From Antedon mediterranea (taxonomy: Eukaryota; Echinodermata; Crinoidea; Comatulida; Antedonidae), in NCBI RefSeq assembly GCF_964355755.1, contig NC_092674.1, positions 1,183,001 to 1,247,000 on the forward strand: a stretch of DNA of 64,000 bases. The letters are read 5' to 3'. The notes beneath the pieces were generated by a model, which was given only the letters and a program-made list of their open reading frames with translations, was not told the DNA's origin and ran no database searches. The position numbers and the translations under genes are program-made. This document shows positions 11,400-22,200 of the stretch, in pieces; within the stretch, counting starts at the first letter, position 1, and every line of letters begins with the position of its first letter.

Positions 11400-12278
11400 T
11401 TTAACAGACTATAATCACGGATTTCCCGTATGCCTACGAACCCGAACAAACAATGAATTGCAGAAGTAAACAATGCACACAATGATATGAGGTCACACCA
11501 TTATGAATTAGGGTAGAGGGAAACGATAGACATTTGTACGTATGAAGCAAAATCGATTAAAAAAACTGTTTTGGGCATAATATAAATCCTATGAAAACGA
11601 TGCGAATATTAGGAATGTGAACGAAGAAATGTCATTCCTATAGTGTAACAATAATCAATTAAAGCGTAATAATACTAAACTAACTCACAAGAAAGTTGAA
11701 CAAACTACATTTAGGCCTACCCGTAACATCACAACATTTTATCATAACATTACAACATTTTATTATCCTTACATTACAACATTTGTAAATTAAAATTAAA
11801 ACAATACTTTATTGAGAAACTCTCTATAATTATGAAAATAATTATAAAATTAAATAGATTTTGTTTATAAATTGATCCTCCAAATCGTTATTTTACAGTT
11901 TAGTGTACATTTTTTTCATGTATTTTATTTCGAAATAATTGTAAATTACTTTTATAATTAATCACTTTAAGTAATCTATATGGACCCAGTTGGAAAGGAG
12001 TTTAATTTAACGGCTTATCCAGGCTTATATTTTGTTTTCGTTGATGTTTGCTGTCTCTTTGTTAACACTTTTCAAAATAAAAGAAAATACCAATTTGTTT
12101 GTAACTAGTTGTCTTTCTAGATTCACCAACCTAAACTTTTTTACTTCGGCCGATTAACCCTCTCGGACATTACTGAACTATCTCTTTAAATCGTTAGAAA
12201 TGAAAAAAAGGAGTTATTCACACTAGTTATGGCCTATCAAATCTGTATTGTTCTTTCAAAAGGGGAGAAAAATAAGAT
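11400..12278. other. intergenic spacer between sialidase and sulfotransferase 2
   Basis: AT-rich sequence that must carry the sialidase promoter and the 3' UTR of sulfotransferase 2 (both minus strand). A minus-strand AATAAA occurs near 11809. A short direct repeat ('acatcacaacattttat', 'acattacaacatttta', 'acattacaacattt') lies near 11725-11783. No gene seen. Confidence 0.4.
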
Positions 12279-14119
12279 TCAAAATGGGTTTGTATAACCA
12301 AAAAGAATAAAATCGAGTTTGTATCTCTGATATAGTTCATCTTTATCAGAAATATATGAATAGGCCTTCTTGAATTTGTCTTCATTCGAACTATTTGTAA
12401 GGTGACGTCCTGATGCAGTTGGAAACGTTAGATCAGTAATGTTTGAAAGTGTTAAAATATATTTGGCTTCGTTGTTCATATCCTCAAAATGTCCTATGAC
12501 GTCATAAGTTATATCACATGGATAACAGCCCTTATACATTTCCCTCCAATGAGTGTTATGGTGCTTTCCAGAAAGGACAAATTTAACAAACTCATGAAAA
12601 TGAACTTCAGAAGTTTCGTTTTTCTTGGTATATTTGTAAAGCGGTTTCATTTTTTTTATGTATTCAGCAAATCCTATTATGTAATTTTTATCCTCCCTTA
12701 TACGAATTTTATCATTATAAGTCGATAGTAGTCGTGTAAACGGATGTCTAACAAACATGAATTTGGTGTATGTAGCCATTATATTATCTTGTTCTGTTAT
12801 TGGAAAACTCGACAGCCGTGGTACATGGCTCTTCCATGCAGCGGATACTTGAGGTGCGGTCATTTTCATTACTTCATTATAATTCTTATACCCAGAAAGG
12901 ACCAACATAATTTGACACCAACTAACCGTTCCCGTTTTTGGTGTTTGGCAATATACCATTTTGTGTTTTTTATTTACCAACAATATCGGTGAATTTTTCA
13001 TATGTGGAATTTCATTTCTGTGAAGATCACATGTTCTTTGAATGTGTTTACGTCGCTGTTGATGAATGTCTGAATATTTGTTCATAAAATCTACAATTGG
13101 TTCTTCTGTTGGTTCAACTCTGACCTCTTCCACATGGTTTAAGGCATGTGATATACGTTTCTCCCCATGTATAGTTCTTTCTGTAAAACAATACAACATA
13201 ATGTATTACAGCATTAATGTAATCATCGTTGTTTAGTATATAATATTGCGATATTTTTTTTAAATGTAAATGATTTTCAAAGTTTACTATCTATTTTCAA
13301 TACACAATTAATTATATGGTCTTGCTATGTCCTTATATGGTCTTGCTATGTCCTTATATGGTCTTGCTATGTCCTTATATGGTCTTGCTATGTCCTTATA
13401 TGGTCTTGCTCTGTCCTTATATGGTCTTGCTATGTCCTTATATGGTCTTGCTATGTCCTTGCTCAGACAATTATCTTTAATTTTCATGTTTATTTTGATG
13501 AACTCATTTAATTCACTTAAACATTATAATTTGTTAGTAATTTATTATAATAGTGTCCATGGAAGTAAATACGTAGCAACAAACAACAAACTTAAAACGT
13601 GTCATTAATATTAGTATAGTATAGTATGCCTATATTAGTATAGTATGCCTATATTAGTATAGTATGCCTATATTAGTATAGTATAGTATGCCTATATTAG
13701 TATAGTTTACCTATATTAGTATAGTATAGTATGCCTATATTAGGATAGTATGCCTATATTAGTATAATTCAATTCAACTTTATTGAATTGAATTATACTA
13801 ATATAGGCATACTATCCTAATATAGGCATACTATACTATACTAATATAGGCATACTATAGTATAGTATGCCTATATTAGGATAGTATGCCTATATTAGTA
13901 TAGTATAGTATGCCTATATTAGGATAGTATGCCTATATTAGTATAGTATAGTATGCCTATATTAGGATAATTTTTCTATTATAATTATTATCAACAACTT
14001 AAATATACTTAATAGTCTTATTTCTTACCTCCGATAAAGATCAAAACTAAGAGGCTTGCAGTAAACACAAGTAAGAATAGTAGACATGTTAAATTTCTTA
14101 TTCTTTTTATACAGAGCAT
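12279..14119 (-). CDS. carbohydrate sulfotransferase (HNK-1ST/CHST8-14 type), copy 2
   Basis: Two coding exons read 14029-14119 and 12279-13180 (91+902 nt, 330 aa). Exon 1 is a diverged copy of exon 1 of the 5991-8090 gene with identical length and phase (basic N-terminus, hydrophobic signal anchor). The core exon has CQTPKTGTVSW (about residues 108-118) and VRHPFTRLLSTY (174-185). It also has YDVIGHFEDM and a C-terminal FILFGYTNPF, and is very close to copy 1. The 56-nt middle exon of copy 1 is absent. The core exon has a net 10-nt deletion near its 5' end, and together these restore the frame (56+10=66). Only direct splicing of exon 1 to the core exon is open; a 0-phase entry would hit a stop after 13 codons. 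The intron is filled by minisatellite and a large palindrome. The same Golgi PAPS-dependent function is expected. Confidence 0.82.
13312..13461. repeat. 21-bp minisatellite
   Basis: About seven copies of 'atgtccttatatggtcttgct' head to tail, almost identical. They lie in the single coding intron of sulfotransferase 2. A short plus-strand ORF through them is only an effect of the period being a multiple of three. Confidence 0.92.
13612..13975. repeat. (tagtatgcctatat)-type array with a perfect 141-bp palindrome
   Basis: The unit 'tatgcctatattagtatag' and its variants repeat throughout. From about 13710 to 13850 the sequence is a perfect inverted repeat with arms of about 68 bp around a 5-nt loop (13778-13782). 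Outside the palindrome the array continues in direct orientation on both sides. The array lies where the middle exon of the paralogous gene would be expected. Confidence 0.9.
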
Positions 14120-14839
14120 AATTCACATTCTGAAAATTGAGAACAAGGTAATAACAAATAAAGAGAAATTTAAATTGTACTATAATAGTTTTACTGCATA
14201 AACTATTGAAGACGGTAACGTTATTATAACGTTATTATGCGTTATTACGTAACGTTATTATATGTCACCAACTTAATGCTGATGCAATTAAAACTATTAC
14301 AAAGTTTGGTCCGTAAACTTTCCTTCTTATATTCAGTGTTTGGTTTATTCTTCCATGATACAACAAAAACTTACGATTAATTGCTCTAACGTACAATGGT
14401 GATCTTCTACGTGATTGTCTCAACTGAAATTTTTATCCAACCCGGCAGTACGTTCTATGATTCCACATTCTGTTTGAATTCAAGTGTTTTATGATGATTT
14501 TTTAAGGAGATTTCCTAGCGTTGTAAGGCTTTACTCATACTGGTTGATCAACGGTGAAAGCATGTATCAAAACAAAACAATTATGCTTGGCTGGATTTAG
14601 TCGAGACCACAGCCTATTATACGAAACTGGTAAAGCGAAACATTGATTGTTAACACGCATTCTTGGAAGCACCTGATTGTTCTTGGCCTTGATCTGCCTT
14701 TGACAGTTCGTTGGTAGTCAAAGTAGTAAAGAAGTTTACTATGCCAGTTACCGGTAAACTAAAGAAGTTAGACCAGCCTAAAATTAAATATTTATAACAG
14801 ACGTATGGCCATATTTGCAAGGACACGTTTGCAAGTGCG

Positions 14840-15091
14840 TTATAATATTTTATTGTATGTCAGCAAAAGTTGTACAATGAGCAATACTTGACACCACATG
14901 TCATCACCAGCCTTTGACGCTTTACAATACACTAACTTGTGTTCTTCATTCATTAATAGCTTTGGTAGACGTTTCATCTTTCCAGCGCTAACTTTACATT
15001 CATTCCTAATTGTATTGTTCATTCTTCGTCCATGGACAACCAAGTATCTCTTCATAAATGCCTGGATATTCTCTTTCTTGTCAACTTTATT
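14840..15091 (-). pseudogene. truncated third sulfotransferase copy
   Basis: A minus-strand exon begins after an acceptor (tgttttacag) at 15092-15094 and reads NKVDKKENIQAFMKRY, then PKLLMNEEHKLVYC and a degenerate phosphosulfate loop (CKASKAGDDMWCQVLL). This aligns with residues about 50-150 of sulfotransferase 1. It stops after LTYNKIL, before the 3'-phosphate motif and the whole C-terminal half. The loop has lost the usual small-residue pattern after PKAG. It is almost certainly non-functional, and more diverged than the two intact copies. Confidence 0.75.
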
Positions 15092-15136
15092 CTGTAAAAC
15101 AGTAACTTAGACATGAATAACAATATTCAATTCAAA

Positions 15137-15300
15137 CTTGCTTCCCATGCAACGCATTGACGTAGGAGCAACGCAAGAAAAAGTTGACCAATCACAATGA
15201 CTGTAATTCTGATGATCGATTATTTCGTTATGATTGGTCAAATTTTATTACTGGAGAGCTTACGTACGTCCTTGCATTAACTGCGTACAGATGTGAATAC
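15137..15300. mobile_element. decayed copy of the GCAACGCAAG MITE family
   Basis: 'gcttcccatgcaacgca', 'gagcaacgcaagaaaa' and 'ttgaccaatcacaa' on the left, and 'gattggtcaaatttt' plus 'acgtccttgcattaa' on the right, match the TIR and subterminal parts of the complete copy at 24171-24353. Confidence 0.55.
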
Positions 15301-15739
15301 GCACTACACATTAGCTTTTTACCAATCACAAGCGTCGAATCAACAACAAATGCAGTGAGCTTACGTCGTCATTGTATATTGTATCCTCTCCTCTCAGTGG
15401 ATAATTTAATCCATTTTAATTACGATGTGGCACTGTAAACGCGATATTATCTACATTTTGTAGCGCTATAAAATACAGAATGAAATGTCGTGATTTGCTA
15501 CGTTTTCTTATTTTTATTAAAAAAATATATATTATACTGAGACACTAACAGCATTTGAAGATGTTTCACTATATTTTCCAATTCTTATATTTTCAACTAA
15601 TTTGCCTACATCAATTGCTATGGTATAAAACAAATAACATGTTGAATTATGGAAAGAAAAATGATATACACATTGAAACATTTGGCACGCATGCGTCGAT
15701 ATAGTCATGTTATATACAAATACAACATGTTTTAATTAC

Positions 15740-15801
15740 CTGTTATCTTGATGTAGGCAACAGCATGCAAGGGCCACTAAAAAGTAGTATTTTGTTCTCA
15801 T
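15740..15801 (-). other. possible N-terminal exon of the broken sulfotransferase copy
   Basis: An ATG at 15801 opens a short hydrophobic reading (MRTKYYFLVALACCCLHQDN) ending at a donor (gataacag|gtaatt). It resembles a signal-anchor exon. However, its phase (2) does not fit the phase-0 entry of the fragment at 14840-15091, so it is either chance or part of the broken copy. Confidence 0.2.
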
Positions 15802-16287
15802 TGTTGCGATTTGGATTTCACACAATTATTTATTATTTCTGTAATGTAAATTAACAAAAGTTAAGGTTATTATAAAATTATAAACCAAAGATACAACGGA
15901 AATGGTCATACTATAGGTAATACATCCTCTTAGAATACTCAAGCATAGTAGGCCTAGATATCATTGCTTTATTTTAAATCTTGGTGCCTATTGGTTCACT
16001 GGTTGATGGAATACGGAAGTCCACGCACGCTCAAAATTGTGTAACTGCTGTTGTCTGGGTAACAATAAGAGCGTGCTGGGTAACAGTAAGAACGTGCGTA
16101 TTCTATTGTGAGAAAGCTTAAAAAATGCGCAAAAGACGCAATACTGAAAATGAACAATCACATCTGAGAGTGCAGGACCATCGAGGTACAGAGAGAGATA
16201 CCGTAGAGACGATGAATATATAATCATGTAACGCTGATTGCTAAGGGAGAATAACACTTCCTAAATAAATTTTCTTCGAATGACACG
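15802..16287. other. upstream region of the 28-exon gene
   Basis: No coding feature is supported here. The plus-strand promoter of the gene starting at 16288 should lie in this stretch, but no TATA box or initiator is convincing. Confidence 0.3.
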
Positions 16288-19200
16288 ATGAACAAAGCTA
16301 GAACACGTCCCACAGTTAAGACTACGCGTAGGCCTGCCATCAGACGTCAAAAGGCATCTTCTTCACCACCGGAAATTGATTTTTCGGGCAGAATGATCAC
16401 ACCGTCATTATCAGACGATAATCTGGACCCTATAATACCTACCATGGAGTCTACTACCATTCCTACGTTTGAACAAAGTCTTCTAGGAACACAACCGGTT
16501 CCATTGAATGCGAAGAGATCACGGATTGAAGATGAACTTGGTGACATAACTACCAGGCTAAACCAGGTAAAACTTTAAAACAAATATGCCTTGGTATGCA
16601 TAATTCGAATGAATATAGCCTATATATTCTTCGTTATAACAACATAAAACGCCTCATTATTCGTTCTAAATAAATGTTAATCTTTGTGTTATGTCATGTG
16701 GGCGTGTGTTTGTGATTAATAAACAACCTCCAACTACAGATGAGACTGGGACCTTAAGTAGGCCTAGGCATAAAAAAAAAACCAATTTAATTCAATAAAC
16801 AATTTTTTCCTATATAGACTTTGACAGAATTTGAAAAGTATAATAATGAGCCGGAAAGAATAGAAGTAAGTAAAAGAAACACAGTATTTTGTAATTACGG
16901 TAGAACAGGCAGAATGACGTCATAACAAAAGTTATTTACGATAAACCACTATTTATTATGTATTGGCTTATTATGTAACAAGTCCGAGTATTGAGACCAA
17001 GTTGAGACCAAGTGGCTTCTAAATATTTTCTTTTTGCTTTTGAATAAATAGAACGTTACGATTGACGACGTAACGTCTTACGTCAACGGAATGCCCAGCG
17101 GACCGGTATGTATTAAGCAAACTGAATTAAAAATTATATTATAACAGGCATTGAAACTTACCTTATAAAATGGTGCAAAACTATTTGTGGTCGTAGACGT
17201 CTGCCAAAGGAAGGAAATGATTTATAAAACCAGTTAAATTTTAACTTACACTAATATTTGTTTCTGCATAAACGGTCCCAAATATCGAGCGGTTTCTATC
17301 AGAGCTTACAATAAACCTATTTTGACTAATCTGTAGACTATACAAAATACATAATTTTTAATTATAAAATCAATAGAAAACTTTCAACAATGGTCATGCA
17401 TGAATTATTACATTGTTGAAACGTATACAAGTTAGGCCCCCTACTCGCAGAAAAGGACAATAAAAAGACATGCACAGACTTTAATGGACAAAGAAAATGA
17501 AATATACAAGGGAGAAAACGACAATAAAAAGACATGCACAGACTTTAATGGACAAAGAAAATGAAATATACAAGGGAGAAAAGGACAATACAAAGACATG
17601 CACAGACTTTAATGGACAAAGAAAATGAAATATACAAGGGAGAAAAGGACAATACAAAGACATGCACAGACTTTAATGGACAAAGAAAATGAAATATACA
17701 AGGGAGAAAAGGACAATAAAAAGACATGCACAGACTTTAATGGACAAAGAAAATGAAATATACAAGGGAGAAAAGGACAATACAAAGACATGCACAGACT
17801 TTAATGGACAAAGAAAATGAAATATACAAGGGAGAAAAGGACAATACAAAGACATGCACAGACTTTAATGGACAAAGAAAATGAAATATACAAGGGAGAA
17901 AAGGACAATAAAAAGACATGCACAGACTTTAATGGACAAAGAAAATGAAATATACAAGGGAGAAAAGGACAATACAAAGACATGCACAGACTTTAATGGA
18001 CAAAGAAAATGAAATATACAAGGGAGAAAAGGACAATAAAAAGACATGCACAGACTTTAATGGACAAAGAAAATGAAATATACAAGGGAGAAAAGGACAA
18101 TACAAAGACATGCACAGACTTTAATGGACAAAGAAAATGAAATATACAAGGGAGAAAAGGACAATAAAAAGACATGCACAGACTTTAATGGACAAAGAAA
18201 ATGAAATATACAAGGGAGAAAAGGACAATACAAAGACATGCACAGACTTTAATGGACAAAGAAAATGAAATATACAAGGGAGAAAAGGACAATACAAAGA
18301 CATGCACAGACTTTAATGGACAAAGAAAATGAAATATACAAGGGAGAAAAGGACAATAAAAAGACATGCACAGACTTTAATGGACAAAGAAAATGAAATA
18401 TACAAGGGAGAAAAGGACAATACAAAGACATGCACAGACTTTAATGGACAAAGAAAATGAAATATACAAGGGAGAAAAGGACAATAAAAAGACATGCACA
18501 GACTTTAATGGACAAAGAAAATGAAATATACAAGGGACCATATTAGGTCATCTAATGGGACTAATACCATTTATAATACAACTTACTAATTTAGATTAAG
18601 TTTCAACTGAAGCAACTTTTGTCAAATTACACCGAGATGTGTCTGAAGATAGGAAGTGAGAACACCAATGAAACAGACGAGGTGTGTAGGCCTATACTCA
18701 GGTTATTGATAACATTATTGTCCGTTATATTCTTCAGATAAAACATAGGCCTAATAGACATCAAACATTTAACATATTTATCATTAAAATATGACAAATT
18801 TTTATTACAATTTCAGATAATGGCTTCGTTAGCAGAGGTGAGATATTTTGAATTACAAACATTGTTCTAAGCAAGTATTTATTGTCATTATTCTCTCTCT
18901 CTTGAAATAATGTTTTCCGATATTACGCGTTACGCGTTACGCGTTACGCGTTCCGATATTACGCGTTCCACGATTTGTTTCCATATTTATCTTTTTTTCT
19001 ACATTGTTCTGTAAACTACAGCATAGTATTAATAGATTAATGTTAGGACGCATAACTTTATTTTTTTTTTAGTGGTTCATGGATGAAATGGTTATGGTGA
19101 GTTTAAACCAATTTTCCACTGCATTCATTAACAGCAATAAATATTCTCTATTCTCAAATTTAAATATCCTCTATTCGTCATTCCATTCCATTGTCAATTT

Positions 19201-22200
19201 TGACTGAAGGATGCTTCGTCATATCTGTATATAAATTTACGTAAGGGCAAAATTTGGTAAATCGCGCGTTATTTCTAGAATGTTTACTCGATTGTATATA
19301 AAGTTGGTTAGAATCTCGGTACTGATTTTAACCACCTGATGTAACCCTGTTTACTAATTAAATTGAGTTAGATAATTAGTTATTGACAATTAAAATGAAT
19401 TTAGGTTCAACGATTTGCCCCAGCGAGCGCACCATCTAGTATGATAAAATTATTATTAACAGAAATGTTATATTATAAACATTTGTCAGTCGATTAATCA
19501 ATATTCTATAAAAAACGTTTTATTTTCAGGATGATATCTGTAGTCCGGATGACTTAATATCAAACCTTCAGTAAGCATAACAAATTGTTGCTTTACGAAT
19601 GATCATTATTTAGCCAGAGTGTAATAGCGACCTTTGGTTTATAACACCGCGCCACGCGATTGGGGTGGGTTTGTTCTTTAGGAAGTATATACATGCAATA
19701 CTTATATGTCCATGAATATACTCTTTACAACAACTTTTAAGATATGTTATGTTTACAGAGAGAGTATGACATCAACAAAGATGGGGTTCGAAAAGCTGAA
19801 GATGTTAAATCGTAAAATACTTTCTAGTAAAGTTCAAAATATCGATCAAGTTAAAAGGTAAGCCTACGGTACCAGAAAAGTTTTGAAAACGTAACTGTAG
19901 TACGCCTTAAATGTTGGTATACACAAAGTATTCATTATTTCAATGGATGATGTGTACCTGTCACGGGGAATTCAGAATAATAGAAAGTAGACGAAAGAGA
20001 CAAGGCGCATTAATCTATGATGGACTATTTTCTTACAGTCACAAGATTGCACTCCAACAGAAAGTAGTATCGAAATTCAAGTCAATATTTAACAGTAAGT
20101 TAAGGACTGTGATTAAAAAGAATATTTATTTATAACCTACAATGGGCCTGGTGGATCTAGTGTATAACTCTAGTTGTTGGTGAAATGGCGATATATAAAC
20201 TTATAGTAAGAATTATCGCATTCGCAGTGCTATTTTGACGGTGATTTTAAAGATTATTTCTCTATTCTTTAGATAAAAAGATCAAAGATATAAAAGCTAA
20301 CCGAACTGTTCACTGGAAATATGCCTCAAATGAAATCGTCTCACTTTTGAAGAAAGTTCGGATTGAGGGCGTTTCAAGTAAGTATAAATATACGTTATTT
20401 TTTGACACGTCATGATGCACCAAATAATGAACAGACGGGAAGACAAATTGTGCACTTGCAGGGTTTGGTGCTAAGGTATTTAGAGGAGGATCGTCGTCCA
20501 GTCTTCTTCCTCAATAATTCATATTAAGTTTGCTCTTCTTCTGTCTGACCCAATCAGTAAGGAAATAAATAAGCGCATTTGAGGCCAACAAATGAAAATA
20601 AATAATTTGCTCGCATGTAAAGAAAAATTTTTTTTTTTATATAAGTTATTCAATATACTTTTTAATTTAATAGATATTGGAATTCTAGAAGAAAAACTGG
20701 AACAAGTTATTCATATTCTTGAAGACCAGACTAAGACCGTTTCTCAGTAAGTCAGTAAAATCTAAGTAAATCAGTACAGACGTCTTTAGCGACACATTTT
20801 GTGCGCTTACAAAAGCCTAATTATATTCGACAGACGACAGAATTTTCATTGTTCCTGTTGACTCTTTGAATATTTTTCACACATTTTTATTCCGAAACAA
20901 GATGATTATAACTTAAAATCTCTTACAGAATGCAAAGTAAATTGAAAGACAAAGATGACGTAAGTTAACAGTTTTTTTAAATAAATTCAGATGGTCTTTT
21001 TTAACGACTTTGCACGCGCGCGTCCAATTTATGTCTATCCAACATACACATACGTACGTACAGTATGTTCTATTGATTTGACTTCTCTGTATACTTAGGT
21101 AATAGATGAGATGGAACGAAAACAATCTGGAATGGATGGAGAAATAATGCTGTTAGTTGATGAAAAAGAAAAGTTAAAGAACCGTGTGCGCTCTCTTATC
21201 AAGGTATTACACATTGTATAGAAAGAAACCGTACTTTACCGTGGTCTTGATGTTCTTTCAAATGATAGATAATAATCGAAAAGTTGAATAATATTTCGAT
21301 ATCCCATAAGTACAACGGCGTTAGGCTACGCAAGAAGGACCAATAACGACGCGGTGGTGGAACTCACTTGATTTGTACCATGTCGTTTAGTGCGTGTGTC
21401 CTAATGTGAACACATATTGATTTTATAACATATTTTGTAATACATTTGAATACATGTTGGTATTATTCAATTTAAGCCTTCTTAATATAATTTAGAAATT
21501 GAAAGCTGTCAGAGCCGGTAATGCGATGACTCATTACGAAAACGAGGCGCCACTGGATGAAGAATCACATGCGTACGTAAGATACGATGGTAGCGAATCA
21601 GAACACATTCAATATCAACAGGTAAATATCTTGTAGGTAAGTTAGATATCATAATCATCATCATGACATCAATCAATTATAAAACCATGTTGAGTTTATT
21701 GTATTGTCAAGATCGTGAAACTAGCCTACTGGATCCTGATATGTGAACAATATTGGATTTATTCAAAATAACTTTTTACTGAATTACTAAAGGTGTACGC
21801 CAGTGACAACTTTGATGCGCGCATATCTTGTGATGAATCCACAACGAATAATATGACATTCTACGACATTGATGACCCGTCAAAGATGATTGATGCACTA
21901 ACAGACAAAATATTATCTTTGGAAAAACAAATCATTCAAAAGGTATTTACACAGAACCATTACTATACAGTCAACTCTAACGATGTAACGCCTACGAGTG
22001 GTAGTATTTGCCTACGAGTGGTAGCATTTGCCTACGAGTGGTAGCATTTGCCTACGAGTGGTAGCATTTACCTACTACTGCTACTGGCTACTGCTGCTTC
22101 GTATGTTAGTTCCTACTATCTGCTACTACAGTCAACTCTCCCAAATACCAGACTGTAAAACTCTCTCAAAGATAGAAAGACTTTTCCCAAGGTCCAAAAC

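Noticed and set aside
17481-18495. Series of identical 60-codon minus-strand ORFs spaced 64 bp
   Set aside because: Product of the 64-bp array inside an intron of a plus-strand gene; the ORFs overlap each other with the repeat period.
17455-18537. Possible CRISPR-like array
   Set aside because: Units are contiguous and identical with no unique spacers, in an intron-rich animal locus; it is a minisatellite.
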